This document shows positions 1 to 6,609 of a stretch of 9,999 nt of DNA, one piece after another. Origin of the DNA: Gemmatimonadota bacterium (GTDB lineage Bacteria; Gemmatimonadota; Gemmatimonadetes; Longimicrobiales; Gaopeijiaceae); NCBI GenBank assembly GCA_012959595.1, contig DUCW01000100.1, positions 13,010-23,008 of the forward strand. Reading direction: 5' to 3'. A model generated the notes under the pieces. The model did not search any database. It had not been told where the DNA came from and saw nothing but the letters and a program-made list of their open reading frames with translations. Each line of letters opens with the position of its first letter. Position 1 is the first letter of the stretch. The position numbers and the translations under genes are program-made.

Positions 1-1554
1 AAAGAAATTAGGCTAGACATTCCGAAAACCACCTTGGAAAAACCTTCAGCCCAACTGGCCAAAGTAAAAAGTGAGACCTTAGGTCTTACACACCTAGCTC
101 TTAGAGTACATACAGATACTGAGTATGATCTACGAGACAGTTTGATAACTCTGGCATCCCCAGAAAGTGTCGACCGCACCATGGTTTCTGCTGCCCAAAT
201 TGAGGAGACTATCAGAGAGATAAGTCTGCTCCACAAAGCTGGGCTTTACCTGAAAGAATTGTCCTATCCTGGACTGACTTCGCTGGAGGTATGGGCCGAA
301 TGGGCACATCAATTGGACCCTGGAAAACGAAGAACCGCAGTAATGGCTAGTCCTGGATCATCGACAGCCAACCCACATTGGCAAACTTTACTATCATCAA
401 AATGGGAGTACACTGGAGAACGTATAGTCCAATGGGAGACACCGATCCCTCCCAATGAAGGCCACGAGATGTTAGCAAAAATGAGTACTACGTTCCCAGA
501 AGCAACGATGTATCACGCTGGCCAGTCTTATCTCGGCAAGGATATATGGGCGATGGATCTAATGCCCGAGATTTCTCAAACACATTGGTCACATATGAAA
601 GCATCCGCCTTCAAGCCAACTGTAATATACTCCGCAAGACAGCACGCTAATGAAGTTTCCTCAACGAGTCATGTGCTCCGTCATGCAGAACTTATTTTGA
701 CTGATCCTAAACAACGATCAAAACTTAACAAAGTAAATGTAGTCATTCATCCTTTCACCAACCCAGATGGGGCACAGATCGCCTATGACCTACACCAAAT
801 CACACCAGACTACATTCTGCATGCAGGCTACTTAGGTTCATTGGGAAGGGACGCGACCTCTGGAGGTGATGCAGACCATCCCATTTATCCGGAATCTAAA
901 GTACGAGGTGAACTTTGGGAAACATGGCTTCCCGATATCTTCCTTAATCCACATGGCTATCCCAGTCACCAAGTGGTCCAGTTATTCAGTGAATATACTG
1001 GTTTAGTACGTCAAGGTAGAGTCACCGAAAGAAACTGGGGTTTCAACAAGGGTTGGTTTATGCCAGGCTTTAGCTTTATCGATAGCCCTGATTTTCCCAG
1101 ACACAAAGATGCTGCCTTCCTGATCCGTGACCACATCACCTCAAAAATCAATTCGAATAGGGATGTATTCGATTTAAACCAACGAATGTATGCCCGTTAT
1201 CGTCGTTACGGAGCCGACCACGATCCCGATGTATTCCGTCTGCCTATGACGGACAGCGTTCTAATTCAAATGCCGCTTAAAGGTTCTAATGGAAGCAGTT
1301 CGGGTTCAAGAGGATACAACCCGCGAGTTACAATCTGGAGTGGAACTACTGAAGCACCAGATGAGACAGCCTATGGACCATATATGGAGCTTGTCGCTAA
1401 AGCAGGCCTATCTTGGGATGAAGCTATTCTTGACTATCTGTATCAAGGGAATCACCAAATAGAAAGAAGTGGATCCAAGTTTTTCGGAGGTGTGTCCTTA
1501 AGAATGAAACGTCCTCGACCGCCTAAAAGCCCCATAAATGAAAATGATCAGTGA
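1..1554 (+). CDS. M14 family zinc carboxypeptidase, 5'-truncated by the window edge
   Basis: The frame is open from base 1 and the first possible start inside the window (TTG at 34) has no ribosome binding site, so the gene almost certainly begins upstream. The visible 517 residues hold a complete M14 (carboxypeptidase A-like) catalytic domain in their later two thirds. A zinc-binding HxxE appears as HANE (His at 643-645, Glu at 652-654). The family NPDG motif lies at 760-771. A probable third zinc ligand is His 952-954 in NPHGYPSH. A C-terminal TTEAPDE segment at about 1345-1365 should carry the catalytic glutamate (1351 or 1363). The SYLGKDIWAMDL stretch before the domain resembles the usual M14 entry strand. 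Family members release C-terminal residues from peptides and are normally secreted, but the signal peptide would lie outside the window. The roughly 160 residues before the domain are unassigned. The exact substrate cannot be told. Confidence 0.86.
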   Translation, partial: KEIRLDIPKTTLEKPSAQLAKVKSETLGLTHLALRVHTDTEYDLRDSLITLASPESVDRTMVSAAQIEETIREISLLHKAGLYLKELSYPGLTSLEVWAEWAHQLDPGKRRTAVMASPGSSTANPHWQTLLSSKWEYTGERIVQWETPIPPNEGHEMLAKMSTTFPEATMYHAGQSYLGKDIWAMDLMPEISQTHWSHMKASAFKPTVIYSARQHANEVSSTSHVLRHAELILTDPKQRSKLNKVNVVIHPFTNPDGAQIAYDLHQITPDYILHAGYLGSLGRDATSGGDADHPIYPESKVRGELWETWLPDIFLNPHGYPSHQVVQLFSEYTGLVRQGRVTERNWGFNKGWFMPGFSFIDSPDFPRHKDAAFLIRDHITSKINSNRDVFDLNQRMYARYRRYGADHDPDVFRLPMTDSVLIQMPLKGSNGSSSGSRGYNPRVTIWSGTTEAPDETAYGPYMELVAKAGLSWDEAILDYLYQGNHQIERSGSKFFGGVSLRMKRPRPPKSPINENDQ

Positions 1555-1591
1555 AAAGGAAAAGATAGCTAGTCTCAACTTGCGATACAGT

Positions 1592-1607
1592 AAATGACAC
1601 GTCATTT
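1592..1607. promoter_or_regulatory. Operator-like inverted repeat between the M14 and IPT-like genes
   Basis: A perfect 7-base dyad, AAATGAC then two bases then GTCATTT, lies 37 bases after the M14 stop and 64 bases before the IPT-like start. The two-base spacer suits a dimeric DNA-binding protein better than an RNA hairpin, and no proper T-run follows as in a terminator. A dyad this size is expected about once per 10 kb by chance, so the regulatory reading is weak. No clear promoter hexamers could be assigned around it. Confidence 0.2.
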
Positions 1608-1669
1608 TCCGTTCATTCTTGGCAATACTTGGAGTAACAATACTTAGCCTTTACATGTCCGAGGGGCCT
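1594..1669 (+). other. Possible out-of-frame signal-peptide remnant of the IPT-like gene
   Basis: Just before the IPT-like start, the frame that begins after the stop at 1595-1597 encodes a short basic then hydrophobic stretch, RSFLAILGVTILSLY (1610-1654). This looks like the n- and h-regions of a secretion signal. It is one frame away from the downstream gene. An ATG at 1594, in the third frame, encodes MTRHF, so single-base corrections near 1605-1610 and near 1710-1716 would join a signal-like leader to the IPT-like domain. This may be a decaying gene, sequencing error or coincidence. It has no start codon with a good ribosome binding site of its own. Confidence 0.3.
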
Positions 1670-1670
1670 C

Positions 1671-2006
1671 ATGGGAGTCTCAAAACAAAGTGGATCCAGG
1701 AACCATCAAGAAAGAACAGTCTCTTTGTCACCAAGTTCAGGAAAAATCGGTGAGGAAGTCACTGTCTCTACGAATCGACTATTTTCCAATACACTATTCT
1801 TAATAGGGTTCGGTGCACTCGGCGGTAATCAAGAAATACTAAGTGAAGTAATGACTGACGAAGACGGGAACCTTGAAGCGATAGTGTCCGTACCTCTTTG
1901 GGCAAGCAACGATTTGGACAACTTCTTCTTCGTGGCCTCAGGAGACGGTCTACAGCAGCCCATAGCATATTCAGAAGAATTTGAAATTATAGAAACTCAG
2001 TGCTAG
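1671..2006 (+). CDS. Small IPT/TIG-like beta-sandwich protein, possibly missing its signal peptide
   Basis: This 111-residue product is mostly one immunoglobulin-like domain (about residues 17-107). It opens with SLSPSSGKIGEEVTV, the pattern that starts IPT/TIG and related extracellular repeats (sPssG..G..vtv). It continues with a strand ending IGFG, a TDEDGNLEA turn, then VPLWAS, matching the TDadG.f...v.VP pattern of such domains. They usually bind ligands or act as structural modules on secreted proteins, so a cytoplasmic version is odd. The ATG at 1671 follows GAGGGG (1661-1666) at a rather short four-base gap. No signal peptide exists in this frame, but a hydrophobic leader-like segment lies just upstream in another frame. 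The domain call rests on pattern only and no function can be named. It sits between the M14 gene and the Rieske gene with about 116 and 64 bases of spacer. Confidence 0.6.
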   Translation: MGVSKQSGSRNHQERTVSLSPSSGKIGEEVTVSTNRLFSNTLFLIGFGALGGNQEILSEVMTDEDGNLEAIVSVPLWASNDLDNFFFVASGDGLQQPIAYSEEFEIIETQC

Positions 2007-2070
2007 TGACAGGCTTCAGGATGTGAACAGATGCAGGAGAAACCACCTCTACACCAGATCTTGAGCACTT

Positions 2071-3165
2071 ATGAAAAAAAAGACTTATACAATAGATTCT
2101 GACATCTCCAAGGCTTATACGCCTCCCTCTTCTGCATACTCTGATCCGCTGAATTTCGAACATCAGAAAGAAACAGTTTTTGCCAAAACCTGGCAATTTG
2201 TTCCTGATGCAACCACGATCAAATCTCCTGGACATGTTTTACCTTTTAGACTTCTAGATGGATGCCTCTCTGAACCACTCTTGCTAACAAGGGATGATAG
2301 TGAGGAACTGTGTTGTCTTTCCAATGTCTGTACCCACCGCGGAGCCTTGGTAGTGGAAGGAGAAGGACACCTAAGGACTCTGCGTTGTCGCTACCACGGC
2401 CGAAAATTCCATCTTGATGGTAAATTCGTTTCCATGCCAGAATTTGACGGTGTGTGTGATTTTCCAGACACCTGTGACAATCTACCTCGCCTACCACTTG
2501 AGAACATAGGACCTCTGTTCTTCACCAGTCTCGATCCAGCTATACCTTTCGATGAATGGATGGCTCCTATTTTGGAGCGGGTCGGTTGGCTCCAACTTGA
2601 AAAATACCGTTTCGATCCACTCTCTTCACGAAATTATACCTTGGATGCAAATTGGGCTCTTTATTGCGATAACTATCTAGACGAACTGCATATTCCCTAT
2701 GTACACCCAGTTAGCTTAGGTGGCCTTGACTACGAAAATTATAAGACTGAGTGTTTCCCCTGGGGAAACGTTCAGTTTGGTTCTAGCCCAACAAAAGAAT
2801 TTCCGCTTTTTGACCTACCCTCTGACCACCCTGACTTTGGACAACCACTTTCCGCTTTTTACTTTTGGTTATTCCCAAATCTCATGTTGAACTTTTACCC
2901 TACACACATGCAAGTCAATGTAGTTCGTCCTCTTTCCCACAACCGAACGAATATCTCTTTTTTGAACTACCTCACGGAGGATACCGAATACTTCCCTGCA
3001 CACATGGCAACCTCACACAGGGTAGAAATGGAGGACGAAGAAGTAGTAATATCTGTGCAATCTGGAGTTTCTTCCAGGCTATACGATCGAGGAAGATACT
3101 CTCCTCGACGTGAAGCCGGGACCCATCATTTCCACCGACTTCTCAGCCATTTCGAACAACTTTAG
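2071..3165 (+). CDS. Rieske non-heme iron oxygenase, alpha (catalytic) subunit
   Basis: A 364-residue oxygenase of the ring-hydroxylating alpha-subunit family, which uses O2 and electrons from a reductase to hydroxylate or demethylate a substrate. The N-terminal Rieske domain binds a 2Fe-2S cluster through C87-x-H89 and C106-x2-H109, spaced by 16 residues as is usual. The catalytic domain has DNYLDELHIPYVHP, giving iron ligands H207 and H212 and the bridging aspartate D204 that relays electrons between subunits. The third ligand is probably D322 in the MEDEE segment, followed by the family's Q.GV.S.....GR.S...E..HHFHRLL tail. The ATG at 2071 is the only option because an in-frame TGA lies at 2062, though its ribosome binding site is poor. 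There is no beta subunit, ferredoxin or reductase gene in the window. Overall shape fits alpha-only members that act on quaternary amines or small aromatics, but the substrate is not determinable. The serine hydrolase gene follows after 17 bases. Confidence 0.92.
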   Translation: MKKKTYTIDSDISKAYTPPSSAYSDPLNFEHQKETVFAKTWQFVPDATTIKSPGHVLPFRLLDGCLSEPLLLTRDDSEELCCLSNVCTHRGALVVEGEGHLRTLRCRYHGRKFHLDGKFVSMPEFDGVCDFPDTCDNLPRLPLENIGPLFFTSLDPAIPFDEWMAPILERVGWLQLEKYRFDPLSSRNYTLDANWALYCDNYLDELHIPYVHPVSLGGLDYENYKTECFPWGNVQFGSSPTKEFPLFDLPSDHPDFGQPLSAFYFWLFPNLMLNFYPTHMQVNVVRPLSHNRTNISFLNYLTEDTEYFPAHMATSHRVEMEDEEVVISVQSGVSSRLYDRGRYSPRREAGTHHFHRLLSHFEQL

Positions 3166-3182
3166 CAAAGAGGATCACTAGA

Positions 3183-4166
3183 ATGAAGCCCTATTGGAAT
3201 AAATCCCTAGTATTGACACTGATGGTTATCGCTAGCTGCACCTCAGAAGACCCTGGCATTACCGATAAATATTCTTCTTTACAGGAACGAGTCGAGGAAC
3301 ACCTCAACTCCCTAAATGCCCAAACCACTTTCTATGCAAAACATCTTCCTTCCGGCAAAGAGGTTTCTGTTAGAGCAGATCAGCCTATGAATCCTTTAAG
3401 CGTTATTAAGATACCCATGATGGTTTTGGCTTTTCGCGACGCTGAAAATGGACTTCTCGATCTTGATCAGCGCTATTCGGTCAAACTGGAAGATATGCGA
3501 GGTGGAAGTGGCCTACTACAGACTTTTACTCCAGGACTTACACCGACCTTCAAAGATCTTCTTACACAAATGATTATCACTAGTGATAATACTGCTACTG
3601 ACATCATCCTCAATAAATTAGGTATGGATCGAGTAAACACTTTTCTCCGAGCAACAGGCTACCTTGAGACGACCGTTTTGAGTTCTACAGGAGATTTATT
3701 TCGTAATCTGAGAGTCTACTCCGATCTTTCTGCAAAAGATTTTTCAGACCGTGAGATTTTTGAACTTCAATCTCCTCTAGATTCAGGCTCTTATGACCGA
3801 TCTTTCACCTTTGAAGGGGATTCCACAAAATGGCTCGGTCGAACGACCGCTCGAGAAATGGCAAAACTATTGGAACAACTGGGGAACGCTGAGCTTACTT
3901 CTAAAGAATCATCAGAAGAAATGCTCGCCATTTTAAAAAAGCAAATGTACAGCTCTAGAATTCCTCGTTTTCTCCGAGGAAAGGCAACTGTTGCGCATAA
4001 AACCGGCGACTGGCCTCCCCACGCAGGTAATGATGTCGGTATTCTTTACTATGAAGGCGGACCCTCCATTATCAGCGTGTTCACCAATCAAAACCAAGGG
4101 GATTTTGTTGAACTGGAAGCTACAATAGGGCGAATAGCTGAAGATCTTATTAATACCTGGAATTGA
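3183..4166 (+). CDS. Lipoprotein serine hydrolase of the class A beta-lactamase fold
   Basis: A 327-residue precursor whose first 19 residues form a lipoprotein signal: K2 and K7, a hydrophobic run, then the lipobox VIASC with lipidated C19. It should be membrane-anchored on the outside of the inner membrane or in the outer membrane. The penicillin-recognising serine enzyme motifs are all present: S73-V-I-K76 (nucleophile and base), S134-D135-N136, and K273-T274-G275. The ExxLN omega-loop motif that lets class A beta-lactamases deacylate is not recognisable. The stretch between SDN and KTG is about 35 residues longer than in TEM-type enzymes. It is therefore better called a beta-lactamase-like hydrolase or peptidase than a resistance enzyme. 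The start is firm: AAAGAGGA (3167-3174) sits 8 bases before the ATG. It follows the Rieske stop by 17 bases, so the two are likely co-transcribed. Confidence 0.88.
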   Translation: MKPYWNKSLVLTLMVIASCTSEDPGITDKYSSLQERVEEHLNSLNAQTTFYAKHLPSGKEVSVRADQPMNPLSVIKIPMMVLAFRDAENGLLDLDQRYSVKLEDMRGGSGLLQTFTPGLTPTFKDLLTQMIITSDNTATDIILNKLGMDRVNTFLRATGYLETTVLSSTGDLFRNLRVYSDLSAKDFSDREIFELQSPLDSGSYDRSFTFEGDSTKWLGRTTAREMAKLLEQLGNAELTSKESSEEMLAILKKQMYSSRIPRFLRGKATVAHKTGDWPPHAGNDVGILYYEGGPSIISVFTNQNQGDFVELEATIGRIAEDLINTWN

Positions 4167-4220
4167 ATCGCAACAGTGCTGTTGACCTATCTACCAGAGT
4201 TCAACAAACAACACATCAAT

Positions 4221-4224
4221 AGGA
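4221..4224 (+). promoter_or_regulatory. Ribosome binding site setting the epimerase start at 4233
   Basis: AGGA lies 8 bases before the ATG at 4233. The next upstream in-frame start, GTG at 4176, has no comparable site and would add 19 residues ahead of the Tat motif. The downstream start leaves the twin arginines at residues 5-6, where Tat signals expect them. Confidence 0.6.
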
Positions 4225-4232
4225 TCATCAAA

Positions 4233-5348
4233 ATGTTTTCATCAAGAAGAGTATTTCTAAAAACCGCTACTAGCATGAGTGCTGGTATAGCGTTCGGAGC
4301 TTTGCCTGGGCTTTCGAAACCTTCGAAACGACTGCTAATTCTGGGAGGAACTGGGTTTATTGGACCTCATATGGTCCGTTATGCTGTAGATCGAGGCCAC
4401 AAGGTGACAATTTTCACCCGCGGTAACTCCAAAGTAGACTTACCTAAAGGTGTGGAACGGTTGGTTGGTGACCGTAACAACGATCACGCTGCTCTGCGAG
4501 GAAGAACGTGGGACATAGCCCTAGACAACAACGCTCAAGACTATCGATGGGTCCAAACAAGTACATCGTTATTGGAACATTCTGTAGACCACTACGTCTT
4601 AATCTCATCAATATCGGCTTACGACTTAAATAGCTTCGGTTGGACCAATGCAGATCAAGTACTAATGGAACCTAAGGTAGACGAAGATTATCCTAGAATA
4701 GAATCCCCTGTCAACTGGAACTATGGAGACGAAGCCCCCTATGGACTTATGAAGACGCTCTCTGAGGATATCGTTCACGATGCATTCCCAGGAAAAAACA
4801 CCATAGTTCGTCCTGGCTTGATCGTAGGTCCGGGAGACCCTACTGATCGCTTCACTTACTGGCCAGTCCGATTGGCAGAGGGTGGCGAAATCTTAGCCCC
4901 TGGCAACCCCAAGCATTCTAATCAAGTGATCGACCAACGGGACTTAACCGAATGGATAATCCGACTAGCCGAAGACCAAATCGTAGGTGATTTCAACGCA
5001 ACGGGTCCTGCAACAAGGATGTCCATGGAATCCATGCTTAATCGAATCGGCACCGCCACTGATAGTACCTACAAGTTAACCTGGGTTCCGGAATATTTCC
5101 TTGAAGCTGAAGGGATCTCTCCTTGGAGAGATATCCCCACCTGGATTCCAGGAGACCCACTCATGCTGGTCGATATTAACCGAGCCATTGCAGTAGGCCT
5201 GACTTTTCGACCACTGGGATTAACCTCTAGAGATACTCTACAATGGCATGACACTCGTCCGGAAAAAGAGCGCTACAACCCCTTATTTGGAATGTCGAGA
5301 GAGAGAGAGCGGGAAGTTTTAAAAGCATGGAGTGCGACCACCAAGTAA
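4233..5348 (+). CDS. Tat-exported NAD-dependent epimerase/dehydratase family protein
   Basis: A 371-residue extended-SDR-like protein. Residues 3-9, SSRRVFL followed by K, are a near-perfect Tat motif, leading into a hydrophobic SAGIAFGALPG segment, so the folded protein should be exported. The Rossmann entry LLILGGTGFIG (34-44) contains the GxxGxxG dinucleotide-binding loop. A serine pair (S125-S126) ends the expected catalytic strand, and Y170-x3-K174 (YGLMK) matches the SDR catalytic YxxxK. The RPGLIVGPGD segment (193-202) is typical of sugar-nucleotide epimerase relatives. The product may be an epimerase, reductase or a non-catalytic binder. The substrate is unknown. Its TAA (5346-5348) overlaps the ATG of the following aminotransferase, so the pair is probably translated together. 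A short GA repeat (5297-5309) lies near the end and encodes RERERE. Confidence 0.87.
   Translation: MFSSRRVFLKTATSMSAGIAFGALPGLSKPSKRLLILGGTGFIGPHMVRYAVDRGHKVTIFTRGNSKVDLPKGVERLVGDRNNDHAALRGRTWDIALDNNAQDYRWVQTSTSLLEHSVDHYVLISSISAYDLNSFGWTNADQVLMEPKVDEDYPRIESPVNWNYGDEAPYGLMKTLSEDIVHDAFPGKNTIVRPGLIVGPGDPTDRFTYWPVRLAEGGEILAPGNPKHSNQVIDQRDLTEWIIRLAEDQIVGDFNATGPATRMSMESMLNRIGTATDSTYKLTWVPEYFLEAEGISPWRDIPTWIPGDPLMLVDINRAIAVGLTFRPLGLTSRDTLQWHDTRPEKERYNPLFGMSREREREVLKAWSATTK
5297..5309. repeat. Short GA dinucleotide tract
   Basis: Thirteen bases of alternating G and A near the 3' end of the epimerase-like gene, encoding a charged Arg-Glu run. It is short, and the reading frame is intact through it. 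Slippage here would change the last residues and the stop, and so could affect coupling to the next gene. No evidence of variation is available from one sequence. Confidence 0.5.
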
Positions 5349-6562
5349 TGGATGGAATCAATCGTATAGCAAACAATGGCATGGATTTCAATAAAAATCC
5401 ATCTCTTTTCCCTATCAAGAACACTTGCCTTTATTTGGCCAACTGTGCTATCGGGCCAATGTACAATCCCTCACTGAAGAAGATACAGGAATTCCTTCAA
5501 ATGCAATCAGAATCTGGCTTGCTAGTTGTGGAACACTATGGAGAAATTCTTTCTACCTTTCGAGAAAAAGCGGCCTCTCTACTAGAGACTGATGCCAAAA
5601 ATATCGCTTACGTGAGTAATACAGCCGCAGGCATTAACATACTGGCCAACGGATACCCATTTGAAACAGGGGATCAAGTGCTAAGCTATGTGCATGAGTT
5701 TCCCTCAAATCATTACCCTTGGGTTCTCCAAAAAAAAAGAGGTGTTGAACTAGTACTCCTATCCGACGCTAAAACCCCCAATGAAAAAACCTATCCAGGA
5801 CCATATCGCTGGTCATTTAAGGATCTTGAAGAAAATACTACAAAGAAAACTCGAATCATTGCTATCAGTCATGCTCAGTTCGCCAGTGGATATGCCGCAG
5901 ATCTTAAACAGTTAGGTGATTTTTGCAAAGACCGGAAAATCGACTTAGTCATAGATGCCGCACAAAGTCTTGGGGTATTGCCAATTTATCCTGAAAGATA
6001 CGGCATTTCCGCAATTATTGCTTCGTCATGGAAATGGCTTCTTGGCTCCAGAGGATCAGGGCTCTTCTATACGAACCCTGAGTTGAGAGAAAAGATTCAA
6101 ATCACTTCCGTTGGTGATAGCATGATGAGACACCGCTTAGATTATCTCAACCACACCTGGGACCCCTTCACTAGTGCCCGAAAATTCGAATATAGCACTT
6201 TGCCTTGGGAACATCTTATCAGTCTGCAAAAGGTGTTGGAGGATATCTTCATACCTTATGGAATGGAGGCTATTTCCCAAGAGGTCTTTCGTCTACAGGA
6301 CATTTTCCTTCAATCTATCGACCAGAAAGTCATCCGCCCAATCTTGTTCGCCTCTGCCAATCGCTCCGGGATTCTATCTCTTCAACTAGATTGTGACCCT
6401 ATGAATGTTGTTTCCCAATTGAGAGACCAAGACATAATATTGACCAGTCAGGGTGGATACCTGAGAATCGCTCCACATTTCTACATCGAGGACTCAGATA
6501 TGGTCCGAGCTGCAGAAGCCATATCCGAGTCAGTTAATATCCTCAGCCGTACAGCATCCTAA
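5348..6562 (+). CDS. Class V PLP-dependent aminotransferase-like enzyme
   Basis: A 404-residue fold-type I PLP enzyme of the class V group, which includes cysteine desulfurases, kynureninase and isopenicillin N epimerase. The cofactor aspartate lies in VIDAAQS (codon 5954-5956) and the Schiff-base lysine in SSWKWLLGSRGSG (codon 6032-6034), 26 residues later as expected. The YVSNTAAG stretch near residue 85 and the HEFPSNHYPW stretch near residue 115 resemble the phosphate-binding and substrate regions of epimerase/desulfurase-like members. No signal peptide is seen, so it should be cytoplasmic. The chosen ATG at 5348 overlaps the upstream TAA (TAATG), typical of coupled translation. An ATG at 5327 behind GGGAAG is also possible and adds 7 residues. 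A nine-A run at 5730-5738 interrupts nothing but is slippage-prone. The substrate is undetermined; a persulfide cysteine loop of a true NifS/IscS is not evident, so sulfur mobilisation is unlikely. Confidence 0.9.
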   Translation: MDGINRIANNGMDFNKNPSLFPIKNTCLYLANCAIGPMYNPSLKKIQEFLQMQSESGLLVVEHYGEILSTFREKAASLLETDAKNIAYVSNTAAGINILANGYPFETGDQVLSYVHEFPSNHYPWVLQKKRGVELVLLSDAKTPNEKTYPGPYRWSFKDLEENTTKKTRIIAISHAQFASGYAADLKQLGDFCKDRKIDLVIDAAQSLGVLPIYPERYGISAIIASSWKWLLGSRGSGLFYTNPELREKIQITSVGDSMMRHRLDYLNHTWDPFTSARKFEYSTLPWEHLISLQKVLEDIFIPYGMEAISQEVFRLQDIFLQSIDQKVIRPILFASANRSGILSLQLDCDPMNVVSQLRDQDIILTSQGGYLRIAPHFYIEDSDMVRAAEAISESVNILSRTAS

Positions 6563-6568
6563 ACAATC

Positions 6569-6609
6569 AAAAAATAGCTACGAGTACCACTCTTGGTACC
6601 TGATTTTTT
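6569..6609. terminator. Probable bidirectional intrinsic terminator between convergent genes
   Basis: A six-A run (6569-6574) precedes a hairpin with perfect stem GTACCA (6584-6589) and TGGTAC (6594-6599) around the loop CTCT, followed shortly by six Ts (6604-6609). Read on either strand it gives a stem then a U-run, so it can serve both the plus-strand aminotransferase gene and the minus-strand amidase gene. The stem is short, and three to four bases separate it from the T-run on the plus strand, so efficiency may be modest. The T-run overlaps the amidase stop codon. Confidence 0.6.

Noticed and set aside
34..36. TTG as start of the M14 gene
   Set aside because: No ribosome binding site precedes it and the frame is open to base 1, so the gene more likely enters from outside the window.
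2074..2081. Eight-A run right after the Rieske start codon
   Set aside because: It simply encodes Lys-Lys-Lys; A-rich codons after a start are common and need no special explanation.
2031..2102. Small frame of 23 codons overlapping the Rieske start
   Set aside because: It has no recognisable motif and overlaps the start of a clear gene in another frame; chance frames this short are common.
3183..4166. Antibiotic resistance beta-lactamase
   Set aside because: The ExxLN motif is not recognisable and the central segment differs in length, so a resistance role is not supported.
4176..4232. GTG start giving a 390-residue epimerase-like protein
   Set aside because: It would place 19 extra residues ahead of a textbook Tat motif, and AGGA is correctly spaced for the ATG at 4233.
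5348..6562. Cysteine desulfurase (NifS/IscS/SufS)
   Set aside because: The class V fold is clear, but no catalytic cysteine loop in the expected C-terminal region can be recognised and no iron-sulfur assembly genes are nearby.
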